This document shows, piece by piece, positions 17,355 through 24,717 of a DNA stretch of 61,506 nucleotides. Position 1 is the first letter of the stretch; the number at the start of each line of letters is the position of its first letter. A program made the translations under genes and the position numbers. Source of the stretch: Oceaniglobus roseus (GTDB lineage: Bacteria; Pseudomonadota; Alphaproteobacteria; Rhodobacterales; Rhodobacteraceae); contig NZ_PNOS01000030.1 in the NCBI RefSeq assembly GCF_002869745.1, positions 1 through 61,506 on the forward strand. Direction: 5' to 3'. Under the pieces are notes generated by a model that was not told where the DNA came from, did no database searches, and saw only the letters and a list, made by a program, of their open reading frames with translations.

Positions 17355-18389
17355 TCAGGTCGCCAGGAGGGCGGGCGGAAACAGGCTCTCGGGTTCGACG
17401 AGGGACGGCGCGAGGTGCTGCTGCACCGAGTAGCGGCAGACGGCGGCCAGTTCGGCACGGTTGGCGGTGAAGCCGTAGGACCAGAAATCGGGGCCGAGGT
17501 GCGCGAGCGTGCGCTCCATCGAGGCGTTGAGCCAGGGCAGGGACAGCCGGTTGGCATTGCCGAGCCATGTGTCGCGAAGCCGCTTCAGGGCGAGGTCGCG
17601 GGATTCGACCAGCGCGTGATAGAGCGCTTCGGCAAGCCAGGGATGTTCTTCGGCCAGGCTGCGGCGCAGGCCGATCAGGTGCATGATCGGGAAGAAGCCG
17701 GTGCGGCGGTGATAGCCCTGCTCGGTGGTTTCGAAATCGGGAAAGAGGCGGACGAGGCGGGTGTCGCCGTTCAGGAACGCCTTCGGCGGCTTCGGGGCGA
17801 GAAGGCCGTCGATCTTGCCCGCCAGCAGGAGCTGCTCCAGCGTCTCGCCGTCCTCGATCGGCTCGACCGTCATGCCGGGCGGAAGGGCGAGTTCCAGGCG
17901 CTCGCGGCGGATGCCCTCGTCGAGCGCGCCGGTGCGCCAGTGGATGTCCTCGGCCGCCACGCCGTAGTCGTCGGCGAGGATGCCGCGCATCCAGAGGGCC
18001 GCGGTCATCTGGTATTCGGGCACGCCGATGCGCTTGCCCTTGAAGTCCCGGGGGCTCTGGATGCCCGCCCCCTGCCGGGCGAAGAAGCCCGAGTGGCGGA
18101 AGGCGCGGGAGACGAAGGCGGGGATCGCGACATAGTCGCCGATGCCCCGCGCGCATTGCAGGATGTAGCTGCTGATCGACATCTCGGTGATGTCGTAGGG
18201 CGCGGTGGAGACGGCGAGGGGGAAGAGCTTCGAGGTGGGCTGGAGCACGCTTCGCAGCTCCAGCCCCGGAACCTTCACGCGGCCCTCGTGCAGCGCCATG
18301 GTGCGGTCGTGATCCCAGGTCGCGAAGGTCAGGGACAGGGCGGTGCCCCGGTCCGGTCCTGTCACATCGGGGCTCGCGACCGCATCCAT
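17355..18389 (-). CDS. 4,5-dihydroxyphthalate decarboxylase-like protein
   Basis: A 344-residue protein of the family that includes Pht5-type 4,5-dihydroxyphthalate decarboxylase and is built on a periplasmic-binding-protein fold. Family stretches are YDITEMSISSYILQ, YVAIPAFVSRAFRHSG, FKGKRIGVPEYQMTAALWMR, GKIDGLLAPKPPKAF and FFPIMHLIGLR. There is no signal peptide, so it is a cytoplasmic enzyme rather than a transport protein. It starts three bases after the hydrolase gene (18393-19079). A true decarboxylase role in this operon is plausible but not proven, since many family members are uncharacterised. Confidence 0.75.
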   Translation of the reverse strand: MDAVASPDVTGPDRGTALSLTFATWDHDRTMALHEGRVKVPGLELRSVLQPTSKLFPLAVSTAPYDITEMSISSYILQCARGIGDYVAIPAFVSRAFRHSGFFARQGAGIQSPRDFKGKRIGVPEYQMTAALWMRGILADDYGVAAEDIHWRTGALDEGIRRERLELALPPGMTVEPIEDGETLEQLLLAGKIDGLLAPKPPKAFLNGDTRLVRLFPDFETTEQGYHRRTGFFPIMHLIGLRRSLAEEHPWLAEALYHALVESRDLALKRLRDTWLGNANRLSLPWLNASMERTLAHLGPDFWSYGFTANRAELAAVCRYSVQQHLAPSLVEPESLFPPALLAT

Positions 18390-18392
18390 GGC

Positions 18393-19079
18393 TCAGATCA
18401 CCTTCACCGTCATCGACCCGAGCCCCTCGACGCTGATCTCCATCACGTCGCCCTTGCCGACCGGCCCGACCCCCGCGGGGGTGCCGGACATGATGACGTC
18501 GCCGGGCGCGAGTTCGAAGTATTCGGAGAGGTAGGAGATCATCTCGGGCACCTTCCAGATCATCTGGTTCAGGTCGCCCTCCTGCTTCTTCTCGCCGTTG
18601 ACGGTGAGGGTGATGGCGCCCTCGCTCGGGTGGCCGATCTTCGAGGCCGGGTGGATCGGGCCGACGGGGGCCGAACGCTCGAACGCCTTGCCGATCTCCC
18701 AGGGGCGGCCCAGCTTCTTCGCCTCGCCCTGGAGGTCGCGGCGGGTCATGTCGAGCGACAGCGCGTAGCCGTAGACATGATCGAGGGCCGATTCGAGCGG
18801 GATATTGGTGCCGCCGGATTTCAGCATCACGGCGATCTCCGCCTCGTGGTGCACGTCCGAGGTCTTCGGCGGGTAGGGGAATTCGCCCGAGGGATCGAGG
18901 TTGTCGGGGTTCTTCTGGAAGAAGAACGGCGGCTCGCGGTCCGGGTCGTGGCCCATCTCGACGGCGTGGGCGGCGTAGTTGCGGCCGATGCAGTAGATCC
19001 GGCGCACGGGAAACTTCGCGGTTTCCCCGGCAACGGGAAGCGCCACCGTGGGCGGCGTTTCGATCACAAACTCGGGCAT
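18393..19079 (-). CDS. fumarylacetoacetate hydrolase family protein, fumarylpyruvate-hydrolase-like
   Basis: A 228-residue FAH-fold hydrolase, predicted to cleave a C-C bond in a diketo acid using a divalent metal. FPVRRIYCIGRNYAAHAVEM and DPDREPPFFFQKNPDN resemble NagK-type fumarylpyruvate hydrolases of the gentisate pathway. HHEAEIAVML contributes metal-ligand Glu residues, and LDMTRRDLQGEAKKLGRPW and VIMSGTPAGVGPV are conserved. The start at 19079 follows GGAGGA. It is the first gene of the catabolic operon and diverges from the GntR gene. The presence of such a hydrolase implies ring cleavage products reach this pathway, although no ring-opening dioxygenase is encoded here. Confidence 0.85.
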   Translation of the reverse strand: MPEFVIETPPTVALPVAGETAKFPVRRIYCIGRNYAAHAVEMGHDPDREPPFFFQKNPDNLDPSGEFPYPPKTSDVHHEAEIAVMLKSGGTNIPLESALDHVYGYALSLDMTRRDLQGEAKKLGRPWEIGKAFERSAPVGPIHPASKIGHPSEGAITLTVNGEKKQEGDLNQMIWKVPEMISYLSEYFELAPGDVIMSGTPAGVGPVGKGDVMEISVEGLGSMTVKVI

Positions 19080-19141
19080 TGGTCCTCCGGCTCCGGTGTT
19101 TTCCCGGACAGTACCGCGATTCGGACCAATCGCAACCAATT

Positions 19142-19232
19142 TTGTACGACGACGCAGATTTTTCTGAAATCGCTTGATTTTGGCGATTGATCGTCCAATG
19201 ATCCGGTGAGGGCGCGGAATTGGTCAACCAAT
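19142..19232. promoter_or_regulatory. candidate GntR/FCD operator cluster in the divergent promoter
   Basis: Three palindrome-like sites lie between the hydrolase gene and the regulator gene. ATTGGT-CA-ACCAAT at 19219-19232 is a perfect 6-bp-arm palindrome, like operators of PdhR/LldR-type FCD regulators. ATTGATCGTCCAAT at 19186-19199 is a weaker relative, centred 33 bases away (three helical turns). TTGTACGACGA at 19142-19152 fits the general FCD pattern TNGTNNNACNA. The first site is 24 bases before the regulator's own start codon, suggesting autoregulation. Confidence 0.45.
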
Positions 19233-19256
19233 CGGCGCGGTGCGAACGGGGGCACG

Positions 19257-19946
19257 ATGTCTGTCACGCAACTCGAACCGGCCGAGAAGGGCGATGCGGT
19301 GGCCCTCCTGCGGGCCTTCATCGCCGAGGGAGGCTATGGCGAGGGCGACCGGCTGCCGGCCGAGCGCGAGCTGATCGTGAGCCTCGGGATCAGCCGCGCC
19401 ACGCTCAGGAAGGCGCTGGACGCGCTGGAGCGGGAGGGCGCGATCTGGCGCCACGTCGGCAGGGGCACCTTCGTGGCCGGGCCGGGCGAGGGCGGGATCG
19501 GGGTGCTGGGCGGGATCGCGCAGCAGATCACGCCGATCCGCATGGTGCGCGCCCGCCTCTGCATCGAGCCCGCCATCGCGCGGGAGGCGGCGATCAACGC
19601 CTCGCGCGACGCGGTGATCGCGCTGCGCCTGGCCAAGGACCGCGCCGTCGCGGCGCCGAACTGGGAGGAATACGGCACCCAGGACGGGCTGTTCCACCGT
19701 GCGGTGGCGGACGCGACGGACAACGCGCTGCTGATCCACCTGTTCGAGCAGCTCGACCAGGTGCGTCGGGCGGTGGCGCTCAGCACCGTGGTGCGCGACA
19801 CCGTGCGCCCGCCGCGGGAGCATTCGTCTTTCCTGGAGCACGAACGGATCGCCGCGGCCATCGCGGCGCGCGACCCGAACGCGGCCTACGACGCCATGCG
19901 CCAGCACATCAATTCCGTGTCCGCACGGCTGTTCGGAGAGGTCTGA
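19257..19946 (+). CDS. GntR family transcriptional regulator, FCD subfamily
   Basis: A 229-residue regulator with an N-terminal winged helix-turn-helix (LPAERELIVSLGISRATLRK at about residues 37-56, then REGAIWRHVGRGTFV). The C-terminal all-helical FCD effector domain is recognised by RARLCIEPAIAREAA, GLFHRAVADATDNALL and FLEHERIAAAIAARD, containing the Asp/His residues that usually hold a metal. Such proteins bind small organic acids. It is transcribed away from the nine-gene catabolic operon and towards the ABC transporter genes, and may control either or both. MSVTQLE was taken as the start because the next upstream ATG lies before the candidate operator. Confidence 0.88.
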   Translation: MSVTQLEPAEKGDAVALLRAFIAEGGYGEGDRLPAERELIVSLGISRATLRKALDALEREGAIWRHVGRGTFVAGPGEGGIGVLGGIAQQITPIRMVRARLCIEPAIAREAAINASRDAVIALRLAKDRAVAAPNWEEYGTQDGLFHRAVADATDNALLIHLFEQLDQVRRAVALSTVVRDTVRPPREHSSFLEHERIAAAIAARDPNAAYDAMRQHINSVSARLFGEV

Positions 19947-20044
19947 CAGGCGGGGGACGAGCAGGGAGCCGGGGCAGGGCGGCAGCAAGACCGCCGTCCC
20001 GGCGGGATAACGACAACCGGTTTTATGTCTTTGGGAGGAGTCAC

Positions 20045-21019
20045 ATGAAAACCCTGATGAGCCGTATCGGAGCCGCGGTCGCCGCCGCTCCGCTGGCGCT
20101 GAGCCTGATGGTCTCGGCCGCAAGCGCCGAGAAGATCCGCATTGCCCTGGCCGAGACGCCCTCGGACGAGCTGGCCGCCTTCTTCGTGGCGCTGGACCGG
20201 GCCAAGGCGAAGGGGCTCGACTACGAGTGGACCGCGTTCTCGGACGAGGAACTGGCGATCCAGGCGATCCTGTCGGGCCAGATGGACATCGGCTTCGGCA
20301 CGCCCTACGCGGCGATGCAGCGCTCGAAGGCGCCGCTTCGGATCGTGTTCCAGCTGAGCAAGCTCAAGTTCTTCCCCGTCACCTCGCAGAAATACGAGAA
20401 GCTCGAGGATCTGGACGGCGAGCCGATCATGCTGCACTCGCGCGGCGGCGGCACCGATTCCATCGCCAACGTGATCGAGGAGAAGGTGGGCATCAAGTTC
20501 GGCCAGCGCTCCTATGTTCCCGGCTCGTCGAACCGGATCGTGGCGCTGATGGCGGGGCAGACCGATGCGACGATCGTGGACCTGTCGAACAAGAACAAGC
20601 TGATGAAGCAGGCGGGCGACAAGTTCAACGTGCTGCCGATGTTCGAGGTGGACGCGAGCGACGAGGCGCTCTTCGCCAACCTCGACTGGATCAAGAGCCA
20701 CGAGGAGGAGGTCGACATCTTCGTCGGCGCGCTGGTCTCGGTCTGGCAGGACATGAGCAAGGATCCGACGATCATTTCGAAGGAGACCGATCCGAACGGG
20801 CCCATCGGCCAGCTGCCGCCCGAGATCCTGGGCAACCTCGACCAGTTCTACACCGACGCGGTCGAGGGCGGGCTTTACGATCCGAACGGCGGCGGGCGGA
20901 AGGCCGCGCAGGCGGACATGGAGTGGTACACCGCGGCGGGGCAGCTCGACGGCGATCCGGCCGAGCTGAACATCGAGGATTTCTGGTACCTCGCCCCGCT
21001 CGACAAGGCGGCGCAGTGA
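20045..21019 (+). CDS. ABC transporter substrate-binding protein (NitT/TauT type)
   Basis: A 324-residue periplasmic binding protein with a Sec signal peptide (basic start MKTLMSRIGAAVA, hydrophobic core, likely cleavage after SAASA before EKIRIALAE). The mature protein is a small NitT/TauT-like binder: IQAILSGQMDIGFGTPYAAM is the classic 'two-lobe' segment, followed by LHSRGGGTDSIANVIEE and IVALMAGQTDATIVDL. A GGGAGGAG ribosome site precedes the start. It is followed by a strong hairpin and then the permease gene. Ligand unknown; the family includes sulfonate, nitrate and pyrimidine binders. Confidence 0.87.
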   Translation: MKTLMSRIGAAVAAAPLALSLMVSAASAEKIRIALAETPSDELAAFFVALDRAKAKGLDYEWTAFSDEELAIQAILSGQMDIGFGTPYAAMQRSKAPLRIVFQLSKLKFFPVTSQKYEKLEDLDGEPIMLHSRGGGTDSIANVIEEKVGIKFGQRSYVPGSSNRIVALMAGQTDATIVDLSNKNKLMKQAGDKFNVLPMFEVDASDEALFANLDWIKSHEEEVDIFVGALVSVWQDMSKDPTIISKETDPNGPIGQLPPEILGNLDQFYTDAVEGGLYDPNGGGRKAAQADMEWYTAAGQLDGDPAELNIEDFWYLAPLDKAAQ

Positions 21020-21057
21020 GCCTTCCGGCGCGACATCTTTCCCCCGCGGGGGGAGGC

Positions 21058-21085
21058 GCGGAGGGGCTTTGCCCCTCCGCTTTCC
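21058..21085 (+). terminator. hairpin between binding-protein and permease genes
   Basis: A perfect 10-bp inverted repeat, GCGGAGGGGC and GCCCCTCCGC, with a TTT loop is followed by TTTCC. It could be a partial terminator or an RNA-stabilising hairpin that lets the binding-protein message exceed the permease message. Confidence 0.6.
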
Positions 21086-21170
21086 GCAGTAGCGCGGCGA
21101 CGCCGGCGGGGCGGAGGGTCGGTAGACTGCCCTCGAATGCTTCCGGCAGGACGGAACGGGGGGGCGTGCG

Positions 21171-21986
21171 ATGAGCGTGATGCGGGACGGGGCCGAGGGG
21201 CGGTCGCCCTGGCAGGATCTGGTCGGATCTCACCGGCCGCTGCTGCTGAAGCTTCTGTCGGGGGTGCTGGTCTTCGGCGCCTGGGAGATCGCGGGGCGCA
21301 TCCCGGTCAGCTATGCCTTTCCGACGTTCATCGAGTCGATGTCGGCGCTTCTTCGCATGACGCTCGACGGCACGCTCTTCGCCGCCTATGCCGAGACGCT
21401 GAAACCTCTGGTCGTCGGCGTGGCGATCTCGGCGGTGCTGGGGATCGCGCTCGGGCTCTGGATCGGGCTGTCGAAGACCTTCGACTGGCTGTTCTCGCCG
21501 ATCTTCGTCGTCATGCAGGCGGCGCCGCTCGCCGCGCTGATCCCGCTGCTGGTCATGGCCTACGGGATCGGGCTGACCTCGAAGGTCTTCGTCGTCTGCA
21601 TCATGGCGATGCCCGTGATCGTGCTGAACACTGCCGGGGCGGTCAGGAACACGCCCGCGAATCTGAAGGAGATGGGCCGCGCCTTCCTTGCGACCGATCG
21701 AGACGTGATCCTGAAGATCGTGCTGCCCGCCGCTTCGCCCGTCATCTTCTCGGGGCTGCGCCTTGGCATCTCGGCCGGGTTCATCGGGGCGATCCTCGCC
21801 GAGCTGAAGATCACGCCCACGGGGGTCGGGGACATCATCACCTTCTCCCGCTCCGTCGCCGATTACGCCAGCATGTATGCGGCGATCTTTTCCATCATCC
21901 TGCTGGCCGTGCTGTTCCTGAATCTCCTGGAGCGCATCGAGACCGGTCTATTCGGAGGAAACGTCCGTGGTTATGCCTCAGACTGA
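21171..21986 (+). CDS. ABC transporter permease (NitT/TauT type), first of two
   Basis: A 271-residue inner-membrane permease with about six membrane segments. The EAA loop that docks on the ATPase is seen around NLKEMGRAFLATDRDVILKI, followed by VLPAASPVIFSGLRLGISAG. The N-terminal 35 residues are hydrophilic. The gene overlaps the ATPase gene by 20 bases. A second, related permease follows the ATPase gene, which suggests a heterodimeric channel rather than the homodimer usual for this class. Confidence 0.88.
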   Translation: MSVMRDGAEGRSPWQDLVGSHRPLLLKLLSGVLVFGAWEIAGRIPVSYAFPTFIESMSALLRMTLDGTLFAAYAETLKPLVVGVAISAVLGIALGLWIGLSKTFDWLFSPIFVVMQAAPLAALIPLLVMAYGIGLTSKVFVVCIMAMPVIVLNTAGAVRNTPANLKEMGRAFLATDRDVILKIVLPAASPVIFSGLRLGISAGFIGAILAELKITPTGVGDIITFSRSVADYASMYAAIFSIILLAVLFLNLLERIETGLFGGNVRGYASD

Positions 21987-22764
21987 ACGCGCCTTCACCC
22001 CCGACACCGTGGACGACGCGGTGACGGTGAAGCGGATCACCAAGAGCTACGGGGCCGTCGAGGCGCTGAAGAACATGACGCTGTCCTTTCCGCGGGGCGA
22101 GCTGACCTCGCTCCTGGGCCCCTCGGGCTGCGGGAAGACGACGCTGCTGAAGATCATCGCGGGGCTTCTGGAGCCGACCTCGGGCGAGGTGCTGGTGAAC
22201 GGGCGGGCGGTGACGGGGCCGGGGCCGGACCGGGCCTTCGTGTTCCAGGACTTCGCGCTGCTCCCCTGGGCGAGCGTGATGCGGAACGTCGCCTTCGGGC
22301 TGGAGCTGCGCGGCGTGGCGCAGTCGGAGCGCGAGGCGATTGCCGAGAAGTACATCGCCCATGTCGGGCTGAAGGGGTTCGAGAGGGCCTATCCCCACGA
22401 GCTGTCGGGCGGGATGCGGCAGCGGGTGGGGCTGGCGCGGGCGCTGTCGGTGGATGCGGACGTCCTGCTGATGGACGAGCCGTTCTCGGCCGTGGACGAG
22501 CAGACGCGGCGGAAGTTCCAGGAGGACCTGCTGAACCTAGTGAAGACGGAGAACAAGACCTTCATCTTCGTCACGCACTCGATCGAGGAGGCGGTCTACG
22601 TCTCCGACCAGATCGCGATCCTGCTGCCGCGGCCGAGCCGGGTGTCGCAGATCATCCGGCCCCAGGGGTTCCGCGACAAGGACGTGGACAACATCCGGCG
22701 CGATCCCGAGTACCTCGACATCGTCGACGACATCTGGTCGTCGCTTCGCAGCTACGTGGAGTAG
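21967..22764 (+). CDS. ABC transporter ATP-binding protein (NitT/TauT type)
   Basis: A 265-residue ATPase with Walker A GPSGCGKTT, Q-loop VFQDFALLPW, signature LSGGMRQRVGLARAL, Walker B VLLMDEPFSAVD and the switch His in FVTHSIEEA. The likely start is GTG at 21967, eight bases after GGAGG; an ATG two codons on is an alternative. It overlaps the first permease gene and is followed after three bases by the second permease. It powers the importer encoded around it. Confidence 0.93.
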   Translation: MVMPQTERAFTPDTVDDAVTVKRITKSYGAVEALKNMTLSFPRGELTSLLGPSGCGKTTLLKIIAGLLEPTSGEVLVNGRAVTGPGPDRAFVFQDFALLPWASVMRNVAFGLELRGVAQSEREAIAEKYIAHVGLKGFERAYPHELSGGMRQRVGLARALSVDADVLLMDEPFSAVDEQTRRKFQEDLLNLVKTENKTFIFVTHSIEEAVYVSDQIAILLPRPSRVSQIIRPQGFRDKDVDNIRRDPEYLDIVDDIWSSLRSYVE

Positions 22765-22767
22765 GCG

Positions 22768-23523
22768 ATGCTGGTGCTGGGGAAATACCGCCTGCCGGGG
22801 ATGTCGTCGCTGCTGCTCTGGGCGCTTCTTTGGGAGATCGTCGGACGGTCGGGGCTGACCTTCTTCGTGCCGCCGTTTTCCGAGGTCTGCGTGACGCTGT
22901 TCAACGTGATCGGCACGCCGGCCTTCGTGAAGGCCCTGCAGGAGACGGCGGTGGCGTTCTTCGCGGGCGTGTTCTTCGCCATCGTGATCGGGATTCCGGT
23001 GGGCATCCTGATGGGGAAGTCGCGGCTGCTGGACGAGTTGCTGCTGCCCTGGGTCAACATGTTCCTGTCGGCGCCGCTGACGGCGCTGGTGCCGGTGCTG
23101 ATGGTGCTGTTCGGCTTCGGGATGCAGGCGATCATCATCACCACGACCCTGTTCGCGATCTGGATCATCATCCTGAACGCCCGCGCCGGGGTGATGCAGA
23201 TCAACCGCTCGCTGGTCGAGATGGCGCGCAGTTTCGGCGCGACGCCGATGGACGCCTTCGTGAAGATCTATTTCTGGGCGGCCCTTCCGGAAATCCTCGG
23301 CGGCGTCAGGATCGGGGTGATCCGGGCGGTGAAGGGGGTGATCATCGGGCAGCTGCTGATTTCCATCGTCGGGTTCGGGGCGCTGTTCGAGCTCTACTCG
23401 GCGAACTTCCTGATGGCGCATTTCTGGGCGGTGCTGCTGGTGCTTTTCGCCATGGCCTTCGCGGTGTCCGAGCTTCTCGCGGCGCTGGAGCGGCGGGTGG
23501 CCTATTACGCGGCCTCGCGCTGA
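22768..23523 (+). CDS. ABC transporter permease (NitT/TauT type), second of two
   Basis: A 251-residue permease with the same architecture as the one at 21171-21986 but clearly diverged. Its coupling loop is VEMARSFGATPMDAFVKIYF, followed by WAALPEILGGVRIGVIRAVK. Six or so hydrophobic segments are visible. It starts three bases after the ATPase stop, so the ATPase is sandwiched between two permeases. The gene pair is best read as encoding the two halves of one channel. Confidence 0.88.
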   Translation: MLVLGKYRLPGMSSLLLWALLWEIVGRSGLTFFVPPFSEVCVTLFNVIGTPAFVKALQETAVAFFAGVFFAIVIGIPVGILMGKSRLLDELLLPWVNMFLSAPLTALVPVLMVLFGFGMQAIIITTTLFAIWIIILNARAGVMQINRSLVEMARSFGATPMDAFVKIYFWAALPEILGGVRIGVIRAVKGVIIGQLLISIVGFGALFELYSANFLMAHFWAVLLVLFAMAFAVSELLAALERRVAYYAASR

Positions 23524-23590
23524 GGGGGGTGTCGGGGGAACCGATGGCGCGCTAGGTCTTTCCTTCGACGGACAACGAAGGAGAAGATCC

Positions 23591-24433
23591 ATGGATCACG
23601 CGATCATCGGCGGCAACGTGGCGGTGGTGACCGGGGGCGCCTCGGGGATCGGCCTTGCCGCGGCGAAGCACCTCGCGGTTCGGGGGCTGAAGGTGGCCAT
23701 CGCCGACCTGCCGGGCGATGCGCTGGAGGCGGCGCGCGAGGCGCTGGTGCTGGAGGGTGCAGCGGACGGCGACGCGCTGGCGGTGCCCTGCGACGTGTCG
23801 AAGGCCGAGGAGCTGGAGGCGCTGAAGGCGCAGGTCTGGCGCGACCTCGGGCCGGTGTCGGTGCTGATGAACAACGCGGGCATCCAGCCCGGCAGCTCGA
23901 TCTTCGACCGGGAGAGGAACTGGCGGCGGATCATCGACGTGAACATGTGGGGCATCATCATGGGCTCGCAGATCTTCGCGCCCGACATGATTGCCGAGGG
24001 CAAGCCGGGGCTGATCGTCAACACCGGCTCGAAGCAGGGGATCACGACGCCGCCGGGCGATCCCGCCTACAACGTGTCGAAGTCGGGGGTGAAGACCTTC
24101 ACCGAGGCGTTGCAGCACGAGCTGAGGAACACCGAGGGCTGCCAGGTCGAGGCGAAGCTGTTCATCCCGGGCTTCGTCTACACTCCCCTTACGGCGAACG
24201 GGCGCGAGGAGAAGCCGAGCGGCGCCTGGACGCCCGAGCAGACGGTCGAGTTCCTGTTCAACCGGATCGAGCTGGGGGACTTCTACATCCTGTGCCCGGA
24301 CAACGACGTGGACCGGGCGACGGACGAGAAGCGCATCCTCTGGGCGGCGCAGGACATCACCGAGAACCGGGTGCCGCTGTCGCGCTGGCACGGGGATTAC
24401 GATGCGGCGTTCAAGGAGTGGTTGAAGGCGTAG
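23591..24433 (+). CDS. SDR family NAD(P)-dependent oxidoreductase
   Basis: A 280-residue short-chain dehydrogenase. The nucleotide-binding TGGASGIGLAAAKHL motif is at residues 13-27, NNAG follows at about 96, and the catalytic YNVSKSG (Tyr-x-x-x-Lys) is preceded by NTGSKQG. The C-terminal region (FIPGFVYTPLTANGRE, FNRIELGDFYILCPDN) is typical of uncharacterised members. It lies 67 bases after the second permease on the same strand and is followed by hairpins, so it is probably the last gene of the transporter unit and acts on the imported compound. Substrate not deducible. Confidence 0.85.
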   Translation: MDHAIIGGNVAVVTGGASGIGLAAAKHLAVRGLKVAIADLPGDALEAAREALVLEGAADGDALAVPCDVSKAEELEALKAQVWRDLGPVSVLMNNAGIQPGSSIFDRERNWRRIIDVNMWGIIMGSQIFAPDMIAEGKPGLIVNTGSKQGITTPPGDPAYNVSKSGVKTFTEALQHELRNTEGCQVEAKLFIPGFVYTPLTANGREEKPSGAWTPEQTVEFLFNRIELGDFYILCPDNDVDRATDEKRILWAAQDITENRVPLSRWHGDYDAAFKEWLKA

Positions 24434-24472
24434 ACCCGCGCCTCAGTGGATGAACACCCGCCGAGATGTCCC

Positions 24473-24526
24473 GCCCGGGTGTCAACCCGGGCAGCCCCCG
24501 ACCGCCCCCCTGGGCGGGGGCTTCTC
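24473..24526 (+). terminator. tandem hairpins after the SDR gene
   Basis: GCCCGGGT-gtca-ACCCGGGC is a perfect 8-bp stem. It is followed by a second GC-rich stem with arms AGCCCC...CGCCC and GGGCGGGGGCT, ending in TTCTCCC. Together they probably end the ABC/SDR transcript before the trigger factor promoter. Confidence 0.5.
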
Positions 24527-24631
24527 CCTCGCCCGCGGCCGGGGGCAGCCCTTTGTACGCAGCGGAACGCTATGAGGTGGCGGCTTTGCGAAAAGACCCG
24601 CCGCCCTTCCCCGGAACCCGCCGCTTTCGGC

Positions 24632-24660
24632 TTGCACTGGAGACGGCCCCCTCCTAGAAG
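24632..24660 (+). promoter_or_regulatory. promoter candidate for tig
   Basis: TTGCAC (24632-24637) and TAGAAG (24655-24660) are separated by 17 bases, and the -10 ends 57 bases before the tig start. Read by eye. Confidence 0.5.
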
Positions 24661-24717
24661 GACGGCTGATTTCATGCCGCCCCCCGGGGCAGGCCACCGT
24701 TGAACCGTGAGGACATG

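Noticed and set aside
17355-18389. Periplasmic binding protein of an ABC or TTT importer
   Set aside because: The fold is binding-protein-like, but there is no signal peptide and the conserved segments match the dihydroxyphthalate decarboxylase family.
16279-19227. Single open frame linking TctC with the region of the two upstream genes
   Set aside because: Only the TctC part has protein similarity and it starts with its own Tat signal; the rest is out-of-frame reading of two other genes, so this is not a fusion.
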